A DNA stretch of 64,000 nucleotides from Bathymodiolus brooksi. Lineage: Eukaryota > Mollusca > Bivalvia > Mytilida > Modiolidae. The notes beneath the pieces are model-generated. The model made no database searches and was not told where the DNA came from. It saw only the letters and a program-made list of their open reading frames with translations. Shown here piece by piece: positions 1 to 13,968 of the stretch (position 1 is its first letter; every line of letters starts with the position of its first letter). The translations under genes were made by a program, and so were the position numbers. The DNA is taken from the NCBI GenBank assembly GCA_963680875.1, contig OY804585.1, forward strand, positions 49,523,085 to 49,587,084. Direction: 5' to 3'.

Positions 1-2244
1 CATATCAAAAGGGAAATCCGTACCCGAAACCGATTGAAAAAAATTGCAAGAACAAAAAAGTCATCGACCGCTATACATAAGTACAAATCCCATCGTAATA
101 AAGTAAATAATATGATCAAGCATGCCCGTGAACAGTTCCTTTTAAGTGCAAATGAATTGACTCACTCCAAAGAAATGATTCGAAATCTTATTGGTCACTG
201 ATTCGGAAATTAATGAGAGGAACGTCCCAAAATTATTCTATTCCGCCCTTATATGATAATGATTCAAATGAATTGATATATGATGACAAGATTAAGGCAA
301 ATCTGTTGAACAAATATTTTTGTTCTATTTCATTTGTTGATGATACTAATCATGTTCCCCCAGATATACCATCAAGAACTGATGCATTATTATCTAATAT
401 ATATATTACTGAACATGATATTAAAGATATTTTACAAACATTGAAAATAGGTAAAGCTTGTGGTGATGACGGCATCACCCATCAAATGTTAAGGAGTACT
501 TCTGAAACCATTTGTATACCTTTAGCTATTATTTTTAACTTTTCGTTGCAGAAAGGCATATTTCCGTCAACATGGAAAATTGCGCGAGTTATGCCAGCTT
601 TCAAAAAAGACGACAAAAGCAGTCCTTCAAATTATAGACCCATATCTTTATTAAGTTGTATAGGGAAAGTGATGGAACGTGCTGTATATAAGTATACATA
701 TAATTTTATTTTTGAACATTCTCTTCTGTATGCCTACCAATCAGGATTCATTCGTGGTCATTCTACTGTATACCAATTATTAGAAATGTATCATAGAGTA
801 TGTCAAAATTTAGATGAACGATTGTCAACTATTTTAATATTTTGTGACATTTCAAAAGCTTTTGACAGAGTTTGGCATGAGGGGCTTATTAAGAAATTAT
901 GGGATATCGGGCGACCTTTTGATCTGGTTTAAAAATTATTTAAGTGGTAGAAGGCAATTTGTGTTTGTTAATAATGAACTATCAGATTCTGGTCTTGTCA
1001 AAGCAGGTGTACCCCAAGGATCTGTACTTGGCCCTTTATTATTTTTATTATATATTAATGACATTACAGATAACTTAGGCAATTTGGCGAGACTGTTTGC
1101 TGACGACACCTCATTGTCATACTCTGGGAAAAACTTTGACTTGATGCAAATTGAGATAAATAATGATTTACAAATATTGGATCAATGGGCAAAAACATGG
1201 CTTGTATACTTTAACCCTAAAAAAACTAAAGCCCTTATAATATCAAATAATACTAATATTCCTGAATTAAACATACGTTTTAATGACGAATCAGTTGAAC
1301 TTGTTGATAATCATAAACATCTGGGTGTAACATTTGTATCTGATGGAAACTGGACTGTACATATTGAAAACATAGCTAGATCAGCATTAAAACAAGTAAA
1401 TGTTCTTCGTAAATTAAAATTTATTTTATCTAAACAAGCTTTGTCAAATATCTATCTTACATTTATCAGACCAGTACTAGAATATGCATGTGAAGTGTGG
1501 GATGGGTGTTATGAACGGGACATTGAAAAATTAGAAAAAATACAATTAGAAGCGGCACGAATTGCAACAGGTCTGACAAAATTTGCTAGTAAGGATTCAT
1601 TATATTTTGAGACTGGATGGGAAACTTTAGCCAATCGGCGGGAAACTCGTAAATTAACTACTTTTTATAAAATTCATAATAAATTATGCCCTCCTTATTT
1701 ATTTAACTGTTTACCTCCAATTACATCAGATATAAATAGTTATAACCTTAGAAATAATCAGAATTATGTTCCACCCAGATGCAGACTGAGAACATCAGCA
1801 AGCTCATTTATTCCATCTACCGTTTCGCTTTGGAACAATCTAGACATATTAATAAGAAATTCTCCTACATTATCTTCGTTTAAAAACAGAGTGAAAGCTG
1901 ATATTTATAAAACCCCAAAGTATTATAATGAAGGCCCACGGAAACTAAGTATATTACATACTAGACTTAGACACCAATGCAGCTCACTCAATGCCGATCT
2001 GTCAAAAATACATATAATAAATAATTTTAAATGTAATTGCGGTGCTTCTTTTGAAGATGCTATACATTATTTTCTAGAATGTCCTTTATACCTGAACGAA
2101 AGAAGAACACTTCTGAGTAATTGCGACGATATCAATATCAATATTGAAACTTTGCTCTTTGGGAACGACAAGTATAGTTATGACGTCAACTCCAACATAT
2201 TTGGAAAAGTTCGAACTTTTATAAATCAATCAAAAAGATTTTAG
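1..2244 (+). pseudogene. Frameshifted LINE reverse transcriptase ORF2
   Basis: Reverse transcriptase of target-primed retrotransposition, carried in three frames. Frame 1 (1-198) encodes the basic linker between endonuclease and RT. It shifts near 185-190 into the frame that continues to 932, and shifts again near 900 into the frame that runs to the stop at 2242-2244. RT motifs in order are NYRPISLLSCIGKVMERAV (fingers), FCDISKAFDRVWHEGL (motif A with the first catalytic Asp), GVPQGSVLGPLLFLLYIND (motif B), RLFADDTSLS (motif C, FADD) and NPKKTKALIIS (motif D). The C-terminal domain ends in a Cys/His cluster (CNCGASFEDAIHYFLECPLY) common in animal non-LTR elements. Two frameshifts make it dead unless they are assembly errors. 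The Jockey/CR1-like assignment is from motif style; the exact clade is uncertain. Confidence 0.88.
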
Positions 2245-2470
2245 GGCTAATGTCAGCAATTTTTCACTTTTTCACTTTTTCACTTTTTCACTTGTACTTA
2301 CTTTCTTCTAGTGTCAAAAATTTTAAATGTCTATTGTCTGTGTTTTGTTTTGCTGTCATTAATTCATGTGTATAATTTGTAAGGAGAGGACTTCATATAA
2401 GTTGGTATAACTTGCTGTCCAATCCTATTGTTTATGTACAATAAAATATTATTAAACTAAAATTAAACTT
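1..2470 (+). mobile_element. Non-LTR (LINE) retrotransposon, left end outside window
   Basis: The body is a Jockey/CR1-like reverse transcriptase followed by an AT-rich 3' region (2245-2470). That region contains about four tandem copies of a short ttttcac motif and ends in an ATAAAATATTATT-type tail. No long terminal repeat is seen, and the endonuclease part lies upstream of the window. The 33-bp satellite begins exactly at the 3' end. Confidence 0.85.
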
Positions 2471-4141
2471 ATTTTACTCATACATGTCCTTAAACACAGC
2501 CTTATTTTACTCATACATGTCCTTAAACACAGCCTTATTTTACTCATACATGTCCTTAAATACAGCCTTGTTTTACTCATACATGTCCTTAAATACAGCC
2601 TTGTTTTACTCATACATGTATGTCCTTAAACACAGCCTTATTTTACTCATACATGTCCTTAAACACAGCCTTATTTTACTCATACATGTCCTTAAATACA
2701 GCCTTGTTTTACTCATACATGTCCTTAAACACAGCCTTATTTTACTCATACATGTCCTTAAACACAGCCTTAGTTTACTCATACATGTCCTTAAACACAG
2801 CCTTATCTTACTCATACATGTCCTTAAACACAGCCTTGTTTTACTCATACATGTCCTTAAACACAGCCTTATTTTACTCATACATGTCCTTAAGCACAGC
2901 CTTATTTTACTCATACGATGTACATGTCCTTAAACACAGCCTTATTTTACTCATACATGTACATAAACACAGCCTTATTTTACTCATACATGTCCTTAAA
3001 TACAGCCTTATTTTACTCATGCATGTCCTTAAACACAGCCTTATTTTACTCATACATGTCCTTAAACACAGCCTTATTTTACTCATACATGTACTTAAAC
3101 ACAGCCTTATTTTGCTCATACATGTACTTACAAACACAGCCTTATTTTACTGATACATGTACTTAAACACAGCTTTATTTTACTGATACATGTCCTTAAA
3201 CATAGCCTTATTTAACTCATACATGTCCTTAAACACAGCCTTATTTTACTCATTCATGTCCTTAAATACAGCCTTATTTTACTCATACATATCCTTAAAC
3301 ACAGCCTTATTTTACTCAATCATGTCCTTAAACACAGCCTTATTTTACTCATACATGTCCTTAAACACAGCCTTATCTTACTCATACATGTCCTTAAACA
3401 CAGTATTATCTTACTCATACATGTCCTTAAACACAGCCTTATCTTACTCATACATGTCCTTAAACACAGCCTTATTTTACTCATACATGTCCTTAAACAC
3501 AGCCTTATCTTACTCATACATGTCCTTAAACACAGCCTTATTTTACTCATACATGTCCTTAAACACAGCCTTATTTTACTCATACATGTCCTTAAAGACA
3601 GCCTTATTTGACTCATACATGTCCTTAAACATAGCCTTATTTTACTCATACATGTCCTTAAACATAGCATTATTTTACTCATACATGTCCTTAAACACAG
3701 CCTTATTTTACACATTCATGTCCTTAAACACAGCTTTATTTTACTCATACACGTCCTAAAACACAGCCTTATTTCACTCATACATGTCCTTAAACAGTCT
3801 TATTTTACTCATACATGTCCTTAAACACAGCCTTATTTTACTCATACATGTCCTTAAACACAGCCTTATTTTACTCATACATGTCCTTAAACACAGCCTA
3901 ATTTTACTCATACATGTCCTTAAGCACAACCTTATTTTATTCACACATGTCCTTAAACACAGCCTTATTTTACTCATACATGTCCTTAAACACATCCTTA
4001 TTTTACTCATACATGTCCTTAAGCACAGCCTTATATTACTCATATATGTCCTTAAACACAGCCTTATTTTACTCATACATGTCATTAAATACAGCCTTAT
4101 TTTACTCATACATGTCCTTAAGCACAGCCTTATTTTACTAA
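2471..4141. repeat. 33-bp tandem satellite, about 50 copies
   Basis: The unit is tacatgtccttaaacacag plus ccttattttactca. It repeats with scattered single-base changes and a few small insertions (for example near 2615, 2916 and 3130). Because 33 is a multiple of three and the unit lacks stops in several frames, both strands show long repetitive open frames (MSLNTALFYSY, MSKIRLCLRTC). These are by-products and not proteins: the open frames shift at each indel, and no start context or gene structure is seen. Confidence 0.95.
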
Positions 4142-4785
4142 TCCAGAGTTTGGTTCCGTTAATTTAGACTCCACTTGATCCGTTCTTGTTTTCTCTATTT
4201 TGCAAGTGCTTCGATTTAGTGGGTCTCTAAATCTAGAACTTCTATAGAGTTTAGTATAATATCTTTTATTTCCTGAATAAACAATACATGTACTACTGCA
4301 ACAGGCTAATAAAATAATTTCATAGGCTTCCCATGAACATTAAAAGTGGTCATTTTCCTGTTTCTTTCAAGTGTCATTAGATCATACTAAAGGACGTATC
4401 GCCCAAACTTCAACTAAAATGACATGCCATACCCAAAGAATCTTTCACAAGAGGTTGACAGATGGGGGGCAAAATGTAGCCTCTGAAACTTAGTTTGTCA
4501 ACACACTTACAGACTCAATTTCTTATGCTGACGCTGACTTGTACCCAAATGTTCGTGTATTTTAAAGCTACTTCTAACATTACCAGTCTGTTCCTGTGAA
4601 TGTGAGAGGTCTTTCTCGGCTCTTCGGTGCCTCAGGACTTCTCGAAACAATGACTGCAGATAGTCTATGTCGGCTGTCGATGATTCACGCTCATCGTAAT
4701 GATACTGTCGGAATTCCAGAAGCTGTTCTATTAAGCGGGATTCAAGTGGCAGTAGGAAAATCCATCTTGCATTTACCGACTTAGT
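4142..4785. other. Spacer between satellite and dispersed repeat, no gene seen
   Basis: About 640 bp of unique-looking AT-rich sequence. The longest open frame (4596-4784, 62 codons) has no recognisable motif and no splice context. No RNA gene or repeat was recognised. Confidence 0.5.
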
Positions 4786-5059
4786 ACTGTCATTTGAAAT
4801 TGTTCATTAAAATATTATTTTAAAAATCAATAAGTTGCGTTATGTTTAATTTTCCATAGCATAGAAGCTTCGGCGGCGTGATCGGTATTAACGATAGTAA
4901 CTGGTATATATATATAAAGCGTCTCAGTAATATCGAAATCGATTTTAATAAATGCATTATTTTCGGCCGTTAAGTCACTATTTTCGGCAGGGGGACTTGC
5001 ATAATCGGCGGTCCACATACCCCTGCCTCCCCTTTTTTAAACTCCTAGTTACGGCCCTG
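4786..5059 (+). repeat. Dispersed repeat, second copy at 24.32-24.62 kb
   Basis: It matches 24320-24618 in the same orientation over roughly 270 bp with many substitutions. Both copies end in ctagttacggccctg or a near variant, which is the terminal inverted repeat of the fuller copy. This copy lacks the left half and is probably a truncated non-autonomous DNA transposon. The 75-bp satellite begins at its right terminus. Confidence 0.7.
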
Positions 5060-8000
5060 AATAACTGTATATAAAGGACAGTCTCATTTTCCAAATACAA
5101 TCAAACCTGCCTTAAAGGTCACCTCTATATAATAAATAACTGTATATAAAGGACAGTCCCATTTTCCAAATACATTCAAAGCTGCCTTAAAGGTCACATC
5201 TATATAATAAATAACTGCATATAAAGGACAGTCCCATTTTCCAAATACAATCAAAGCTGCCTTAAAGGTCACATCTATATAATAAATAACTGTATATAAA
5301 GGACAGTCTCATTTTCCAAATACAATCAAAGCTGCCTTAAAGGTCACCTCTATATAATAAATAACTGTATATAAAGGACAGTCCCATTTTCCAAATACAA
5401 TCAAAGCTGCCTTAAAGGTCACCTCTATATAATAAATAACTGTATATAAAGCACAGTCCCATTTTCCAAATACATTCAAAGCTGCCTTAAAGGTCACCTT
5501 AAATAACTGTATATAAAGGACAGTCCCATTTTCCAAATACATTCAAAGCTGCCTTAAAGGTCACCTCTATATAATAAATAACTGTATATAAAGGACAGTC
5601 TCATTTTCCAAATACATTCAAAGCTGCCTTAAAGGTCACCTTAAATATAAAGGACAGTCCCATTTTCCAAATACATTCAAAGCTGCCTTAAAGGTCACCT
5701 CTATATAATAAATAACTGTATATAAAGGACAGTCTCATTTTCCAAATACAATCAAAGCTGTCTTAAAGGTCACCTTAAATAACTGTATATAAAGGACAGT
5801 CCCATTTTCCAAATACAATCAAAGCTGCCTTAAAGGTCACATCTATATGATAAATAACTGCATGTCTATAAAGGACAGTCTCATTTTCCAAATACAATCA
5901 AAGCTGCCTTAAAGGACACATCTATAAAATAAATAACTGTATATAAAGAACAGTCCCATTTTCCAAATACATGTACAATCAAAGCTGCCTTAAAGGTCAC
6001 TTCTATATAATAAATAACTGTATATAAAGGACAGTCCCATTTTCCAAATACATTCAAAGAAGCTGCATTAAAGGTCACCTTAAATAACTGTATATAAAGG
6101 ACAGTCCCATTTTCCAAATACATTCAAAGCTGCCTTAAAGGTCACCTTAAATAACTGTATATAAAGGACAGTCCCGTTTTCCAAATACATTCAAAGAAGC
6201 TGCCTTAAAGGTCACCTTAAATAACTGTATATAAAGGACAGTCCCATTTTCCAAATACAATCAAAGCTGCCTTAGAGGTCACATCTATATAATAAATAAC
6301 TGCATGTCTATAAAGGACAGTCTCATTTTCCAAATACAATCAAAGCTGCCTTAAAGGACACATCTATCTAATAAATAACTGTATATAAAGGACAGTCTCA
6401 TTTTCCAAATACATTCAAAGCTGCCTTAAAGGTCACCTTAAATAACTGTATATAAAGGACAGTCCCATTTTCCAAATACAATCAAAGCTGCCTTAAAGGT
6501 CACCTTTATATAATAAATAACTGTATATAAAGGACAGTCTCATTTTCCAAATACAATCAAAGTTGCCTTAAAGGTCACATCTATTTTATAAATAACTGTA
6601 TATAAAGGACAGTCCCATTTTCCAAATACAATCAAAGCTGCCTTAATGGTCACATCTATATAATAAATCACTGCATGTCTATACAGGACAGTCTCATTTT
6701 CCAAATACAATCAAAGCTGCCTTAAAGGACACATCTATAAAATAAATAACTGTATATAATGGACAGTCCCATTTTCCAAATACATGTACAATCAAAGCTG
6801 CCTTAAAGGTCACATATATATAATAAATAACTGTATATAAAAGACAGTCCCATTTTCCAAATGCAATCAAAGCTGCCTTAAAGGTCACATCTATATAATA
6901 AATAACTGTACATGTATATAAAGGACAGTCTCATTTTCCAAATACAATCAAAGCTGCCTTAAAGGTCACCTCTATATAATAAATAACTGTATATAAAGGA
7001 CAGTCCCATTTTCCAAATGCAATCAAAGCTGCCTTAAAGGTCACCTCTATATAATAAATAACTGTATATAAAGGACAGTCCCATTTTCCAAATACAATCA
7101 AAGCTGCCTTAAAGGTCACATCTATATAATAAATCACTGCATGTCTATAAAGGACAGTCCCATTTTCCAAATACATGTACAATCAAAGCTGCCTTAAAGG
7201 TCACATCTATATAATAAATAACTGTATATAAAGGACAGTCCCATTTTCCAAATGCAATCAAATCTGCCTTAAAGGTCACCTCTATATAATAAATAACTGT
7301 ATATAAAGCACAGTCCCATTTTCCAAATACATTCAAAGCTGCCTTAAAGGTCACCTTAAATAACTGTATATAAAGGACAGTCCCATTTTCCAAATACATT
7401 CAAAGCTGCCTTAAAGGTCACCTCTATATAATAAATAACTGTATATAAATGACAGTCTCATTTTCCAAATACATTCAAAGCTGCCTTAAAGGTCACCTTA
7501 AATATAAAGGACAGTCCCATTTTCCAAATACATTCAAAGCTGCCTTAAAGGTCACCTCTATATAATAAATAACTGTATATAAAGGACAGTCTCATTTTCC
7601 AAATACAATCAAAGCTGTCTTAAAGGTCACCTTAAATAACTGTATATAAAGGACAGTCCCATTTTCCAAATACAATCAAAGCTGCCTTAAAGGTCACATC
7701 TATATAATAAATAACTGCATGTCTATAAAGGACAGTCTCATTTTCCAAATACAATCAAAGCTGCCTTAAAGGACACATCTATAAAATAAATAACTGTATA
7801 TAAAGAACAGTCCCATTTTCCAAATACATGTACAATCAAAGCTGCCTTAAAGGTCACTTCTATATAATAAATAACTGTATATAAAGGACAGTCCCATTTT
7901 CCAAATACATTCAAAGAAGCTGCATTAAAGGTCACCTTAAATAACTGTATATAAAGGACAGTCCCATTTTCCAAATACATTCAAAGCTGCCTTAAAGGTC

Positions 8001-9990
8001 ACCTTAAATAACTGTATATAAAGGACAGTCCCGTTTTCCAAATACATTCAAAGAAGCTGCCTTAAAGGTCACCTTAAATAACTGTATATAAAGGACAGTC
8101 CCATTTTCCAAATACAATCAAAGCTGCCTTAGAGGTCACATCTATATAATAAATAACTGCATGTCTATAAAGGACAGTCTCATTTTCCAAATACAATCAA
8201 AGCTGCCTTAAAGGACACATCTATCTAATAAATAACTGTATATAAAGGACAGTCTCATTTTCCAAATACATTCAAAGCTGCCTTAAAGGTCACCTTAAAT
8301 AACTGTATATAAAGGACAGTCCCATTTTCCAAATACAATCAAAGCTGCCTTAAAGGTCACCTTTATATAATAAATAACTCTATATAAAGGACAGTCTCAT
8401 TTTCCAAATACAATCAAAGTTGCCTTAAAGGTCACATCTATTTTATAAATAACTGTATATAAAGGACAGTCCCATTTTCCAAATACAATCAAAGCTGCCT
8501 TAATGGTCACATCTATATAATAAATCACTGCATGTCTATACAGGACAGTCTCATTTTCCAAATACAATCAAAGCTGCCTTAAAGGACACATCTATAAAAT
8601 AAATAACTGTATATAATGGACAGTCCCATTTTCCAAATACATGTACAATCAAAGCTGCCTTAAAGGTCACATATATATAATAAATAACTGTATATAAAAG
8701 ACAGTCCCATTTTCCAAATGCAATCAAAGCTGCCTTAAAGGTCACATCTATATAATAAATAACTGTACATGTATATAAAGGACAGTCTCATTTTCCAAAT
8801 ACAATCAAAGCTGCCTTAAAGGTCACCTCTATATAATAAATAACTGTATATAAAGGACAGTCCCATTTTCCAAATGCAATCAAAGCTGCCTTAAAGGTCA
8901 CCTCTATATAATAAATAACTGTATATAAAGGACAGTCCCATTTTCCAAATACAATCAAAGCTGCCTTAAAGGTCACCTTTATATAATAAATAACTGTATA
9001 TAAAGGACAGTCCCATTTTCCAAATACAATCAAAGCTGCCGTAAAGGTCACCTCTATATAATAAATAACTGTATATAAAGGACAGTCCCATTTTCCAAAT
9101 GCAATCAAAGCTGCCTTAAAGGTCACCTCTATATAATAAATAACTGTATATAAAGGACAGTCCCATTTTCCAAATACAATCAAAGCTGCCTTAAAGGTCA
9201 CATCTATATAATAAATCACTGCATGTCTATAAAGGACAGTCCCATTTTCCAAATACATGTACAATCAAAGCTGCCTTAAAGGTCACATCTATATAATAAA
9301 TAACTGTACATGTATATAAAGGACAGTCCCATTGTCCAAATACAATCAAAGCTGCCTTAAAGGTCACCTTTATATAATAAATAACTGTATTTAAAGGACA
9401 GTCCCATTTTCCAAATACAATCAAAGCTGCCTTAAAGGTCACACCTATATAATAAATCACTGCATGTCTATAAAGGACAGTCCCATTTTCCAAATACATG
9501 TACAATCAAAGCTGCCTTAAAGGTCACATCTATGTAATAAATAACTGTATATAAAGGACAGTCCCATTTTCCAAATGCAATCAAAGCTGCCTTAAAGGTC
9601 ACATCTATATAATAAATAACTGTACATGTATATAAAGGACAGTCCCATTGTCCAAATACAATCAAAGCTGCCTTAAAGGTCACCTCTATATAATAAATAA
9701 CTGTATATAAAGGACAGTCCCATTTCCCAAATACAACCAAAGCTGCCTTAAAGGTCACCTTAAATAACTGTATATAAAGGACAGTCCCATTTTCCAAATA
9801 CATTCAAAGCTGCCTTAAAGGTCACCTCTATATAATAAATAACTGTATATAAAGGACAGTCCCATTTTCCAAATACAATCAAAGCTGCCTTAAAGGTCAC
9901 CTTAAATAACTGTATATAAAGGACAGTCCCATTTTCCAAATACAATCAAAGCTGCCTTAAAGGTCACCTTAAATAACTGTATATAAAGGA
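5060..9990. repeat. 75-bp tandem satellite with internal higher-order duplication
   Basis: About 68 units of a 75-bp monomer built around aggacagtcccattttccaa and agctgccttaaaggtcacc. Shorter ~60-65-bp variants skip the ctatataata segment, and variants with inserted catgta are interspersed. A block of about 1,857 bp is duplicated nearly exactly: variant-specific landmarks at 5881, 6694 and 6931 recur at 7738, 8551 and 8788. The second block then diverges by an extra 225 bp (three monomers). Minus-strand open frames (VTFKAALIVFGKWDCPLYTVIYYIE) reflect only the period being a multiple of three. Confidence 0.95.
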
Positions 9991-10004
9991 AACCTATCCA
10001 TGTT

Positions 10005-10225
10005 GACAGCAGACTACAGCGCGAGTCTATTTTAAGGGAGATAAATCTTGCCAAAAATATATAAAAATTACACGGGAAAATATATGCCACAGGTATAGTT
10101 CCCGCGGGAAATCGTTTGAAACTGGTATAGTCACCCGTTGTTAAGTGTGCTGTTCAAAAATAGTTCACACTGATTATCCAATCAAAATACAGCATTTTCA
10201 TATATTATGTACTATAATCTGTTCA
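10005..10225 (-). repeat. Dispersed repeat, inverted copy at 24.73-24.95 kb
   Basis: The reverse complement matches 24725-24950 over about 220 bp, including the motif gtgaactatttttgaacag and acaacgggtgactatacc. It lies directly at the right end of the 75-bp satellite. The family was not identified. Confidence 0.7.
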
Positions 10226-12660
10226 GACAGTGTGGTACATTTTTGTTTTTCATTTTATTGTACAAAAAAGAATAGCTGTGAAAAGTCTAAATATATGTCC
10301 TTGTATTTTGTGAACTACAAGTTACATAATGGCTTCATGTCTCATTGTTATTAACTAGGAGAACCAGTTAAAATAAAACGAAACATATTTGTAATTACAT
10401 GTACAATGTTTTGTATCTGTATTCTCCTATTTGTGACACAAGACATATAATCATCAAACTAAAAGCTTTTCGGTGCTATCAAAAAGTCATTACAAAAACT
10501 GTCCTACAGTTCAGACAAAGTGATTTCAAAATATTATATTACATTTTAATAATATAATTTGCAACATTTTATTTAAATATTGAAAACTAGGCCGTAGCAT
10601 ACACATAAAGATGAAATCACTGGCAACAAACTGTTTAATCTTAACACGCGTGGGTTTTTTTTTTTAAATATGTTCTATTGATTTGAACACTACAAGTACA
10701 AAGTTTGACTATGAAGCGTGTAACTGTTTAATTTTTAGGTACTTGTTTTAAACCATTCCTGTCTAAGTTGAAATTGTTAAACTTTAACTAATAATGTTCG
10801 CTCAACATAGTCATGTAGTCGTTAATCGTTTATACATCGTTGTCGATACATTTGATTCTAAATGCGTCACATAAATCCTTACTCAAATGTGCATTTTTTT
10901 CGCTAAAATACTACATTTTTGTTTTGTGTAAAAGGGTAGATAGATTAAGGAAACAAAAAGGATGATACGTTTCTTTCTGTTTTCATAAAAAAATGATAAC
11001 AACATTATTGCTTGCTGAACATTCATTTTCCCACAATTTACCTGCTGGTTTACATTTTAGTTATGTGAAATTTATATCTAACTCGTATTTCGAGCTCGAC
11101 AAGACCATTAAGCGATGTGTTTGTTTCTGACTGTTAGTAATTTACTAAACGGACAACAATTACACTGTCGTCAAAGAGCTCCGGTCGGAATTGATCTGTC
11201 ATCTTCCGGTACAAGTCAATTAGGCATGTTTGACATACAGACGACGACAAAAAGTAAGTATTATGATCATATAGTATTATTATATCTTGAATCCGGAAGA
11301 TGTCGTTATCGGTCGATTATTTTTGCTTGTTTTTACCTATATATTACCGTAGTTATCTTCATCGATTACTCAGATATAGATAAAACGATGGACATAAACA
11401 ATGAAAAATGCTAACCATGAGATTGAAATCATCAAATAAAGCTATAAAAAGTAGTTTATATGTGTAATTAAAGTACACAAACCCTTTGCAATGCTTATAT
11501 ACATGATAGTTTGCACTGGCGTGCCACCATGAATAGTTTTAGACTTACTACAGTAAAAAACACATTGCTTATGTACGTACATTCGTTCCGGCTCTGTCAG
11601 CCACTACTTTCCGGTTGGGTCGCACAAATTGTGTTTCAGTAGAACCGGTTTTGTCTATGTAAAAAATTGAAAGAATAGCGAAAACAGCTCAATATCACAA
11701 TTATGTTTCCTTTCTGTAATTTATTTAAGGTTCATTATAACGCTTGTCAAGGGTATGTTCGACTTGCAAATTGATAAAAAGAAAGAAAAACAAAAAAATG
11801 TCTTCAATGAATAAAAGTTGTGAAAAAAAACAACAACAGCACATAATCAAAATATTTTACATGTGGATGTTTTGTAATATGAGACAGGCAACCTGTTTGA
11901 AGGACGAAGTCCTAAAATTTCAATAATACGATGATCCGTACACGTTAGCCTCACCGGACGCAATTACGAACAATTTCGATGATATTGACATTTGATAATA
12001 AATTTGACCAAATTGATGAAGCTGATTGCATGTTCATATTTCAGATTAAACACCAATATTCCTTTTGAATCATAGCTCATATATTATTCAATGCATTGTT
12101 ACGGGTTTTAAACAGATTTTCATGACCCCGTTCTAGTCACTCTGTGACCTACAGCATGTGGACAAAAGTGATTCCGTTTCCGCCATCTTCCCTATATATT
12201 TCATATAAAACCATTTATTTTCATAACATTCACATGAAGTCATTCCTTATCTGATTTTCATGACATTTTCAGCATTAAATGCAGAAAAAAATATAGTTTC
12301 TTCTTCGTATAATTTGCAAATAATTTTATTTCTACTTTCTTTTAAGAATTGATTTAAAAACAAAGTTTAATTTTTTTTACCAAATCTTACTATATAATCA
12401 TATAAAATTGTGACGTCAAGAATGTACATTTGTGTTTAAATCATAAATGCTTGCAAATAAAAGTTCGAATAAATTACATGAAGATATTAAGATAAACTAT
12501 GCAGTTGGATTATTGCAATATTCAAAGAGTGTTTGATAAAAAGTAGGAACTATCACTGTTTATATAGATATCAAGTAACTCTTATTGTTTTGGATTAATT
12601 TTTGTTTTCAAATAATATATAAGAAATTTTGATTAAAAAAATTAATAAAAATTAAATAAT
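10226..12660. other. AT-rich region without recognisable gene
   Basis: About 2.4 kb. Open frames at 11115-11414 and 11744-11926 lack motifs and splice context. A short stretch at 11160-11190 (cactgtcgtcaaagagctcc) has an inverted match near 14905-14930, so part of this region may be a decayed repeat. No tRNA, rRNA or other RNA gene is seen. Confidence 0.5.
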
Positions 12661-12663
12661 AAT

Positions 12664-12905
12664 AGGGAACCGCATCGGTAGCGTAATGGTTAGCGTGCTC
12701 GCCTCGAGTGCGATAGAAATGGGTACGAGCCGCGGTCTTGTCAAACAAAAGAATATAACATTGGTATTTGTTGCTTCTCCGCTAAGAACGCAGCATTAAG
12801 GAGAAAGAGCTAAGACTGGTTGGCTCGGAATCAGAATAATGTGTCTGAGTGGAGCGACATATCTACCCAATGATTGTTGTTAGCTCACCTAGAAACAGTA
12901 ACAGG
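12664..12905 (+). mobile_element. tRNA-headed SINE, family 1
   Basis: It begins with a tRNA-like promoter head (box A around gcgtaatggttagcgtgctc, box B degenerate). This is followed by the family body: ttggtatttgttgcttctcc, the aagactggttggctcggaat segment, and a gtgtctgagtggagcgacat segment. Five other copies lie at about 22954, 33462, 50410 (minus), 51625 (minus) and 54729. The 3' tail found in other copies is missing here. Confidence 0.8.
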
Positions 12906-13968
12906 ATTTATGCTTATAAGCTAATAAACTTATAAGCGCGGACTTCACAGAGGACACAATCAAAAATGATAAGAACAAGGCTTGTTTCTGCTCTTTTTAG
13001 ACAATTTGACAGTTTCTTTGGGGCGATAGATACAATATACGTACATTGTCGGAAAATATATAATTTATTTCCACTCGCTGCGAAACAGGTAAGAAAAACT
13101 CGTCAAAACTCGCATATATGAATTTTATATTTTCGACAATGTATATATATTGTCTATTTTTTTTCTCCCTCGTTTCACTCCTCAGAAAATATTTTTTTAT
13201 TAACTAAAATAATGTAATATAAATAAGACTCCACACAGTGTAGGATTGTGCGTTCGTTACAAGATCGCATAGCATTTATTATAAATATATATCAACATAA
13301 CAAATTCATTCAGTCTGTTATTTCTATTCCCCCCCCAAAAAAATACAAAATATATACCAGTGATTGAAATTCTTTTGGCATTAATATTGGTGGATGGGTG
13401 GGGGACTTTAACATCCAAAGAACGAACTTTTATCGTATTACAACTTGTAACGAACGTTGCATTAATCGAGTACACCTAACATTTTCTTTGTATACAAACT
13501 GCCAAAATCATCCGTGCGGAAAGGAATTCAATACTACAGCCTTTGTTATTTGCTTATCTGTAATGTTAATATAAACATTATACTGTGAAGAAATTTAAAT
13601 ATCGTATCCATGAAGTTATTTCCACAGAGTGACTTACTTCGTTATCAACGAGTATAAAATTAAAATATTGCGTTATAAAAAGAATCTCACACTACTCAAT
13701 TGATGCGCCTGGGCAGCTACTTAAAGTGAGTGTATCGTATTGAGCACCAACCGTGATGTCAGTGCCACAAAAAGCATTAAAAAAAATCAAGTGTTCGCGA
13801 CAGTAGCAATTTAACATAGAAACAACGATTTTTTTATTGTACAAAGTAGCTGAAATTAGCAGCCATGGTGAAGATTCATACTATGGATCAGTATTTATCG
13901 CCTTTGAGATAAATAAAATTTCCTAATCATAACTATTGTTAAATTGCAATATAATGCTCAATAACAAT
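12906..13968. other. Non-genic AT-rich stretch containing one foldback repeat
   Basis: Apart from the inverted repeat at 13024-13163, nothing recognisable is seen. The minus-strand open frame 13257-13475 has no motif. Confidence 0.45.
13024..13163. repeat. Foldback (palindromic) element
   Basis: The left arm gatagatacaatatacgtac and following bases pair with a right arm ending in tgtatatattgtctattt. The arms are about 45 bp with mismatches. The centre carries cactcgctgcgaaac, similar in style to the central loops of other foldback elements in this window. Confidence 0.55.

Noticed and set aside
2484..4141. Long repetitive open frames on both strands (MSLNTALFYSY and MSKIRLCLRTC units)
   Set aside because: They result from a 33-bp satellite whose period is a multiple of three. 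Frames switch at every indel and have no gene context.
5084..10090. Chain of minus-strand open frames of 60-158 codons
   Set aside because: Translation of the 75-bp satellite; same period artefact.
12664..12760. tRNA gene
   Set aside because: Has box A/B character but is the head of a SINE with several diverged copies; no complete cloverleaf.
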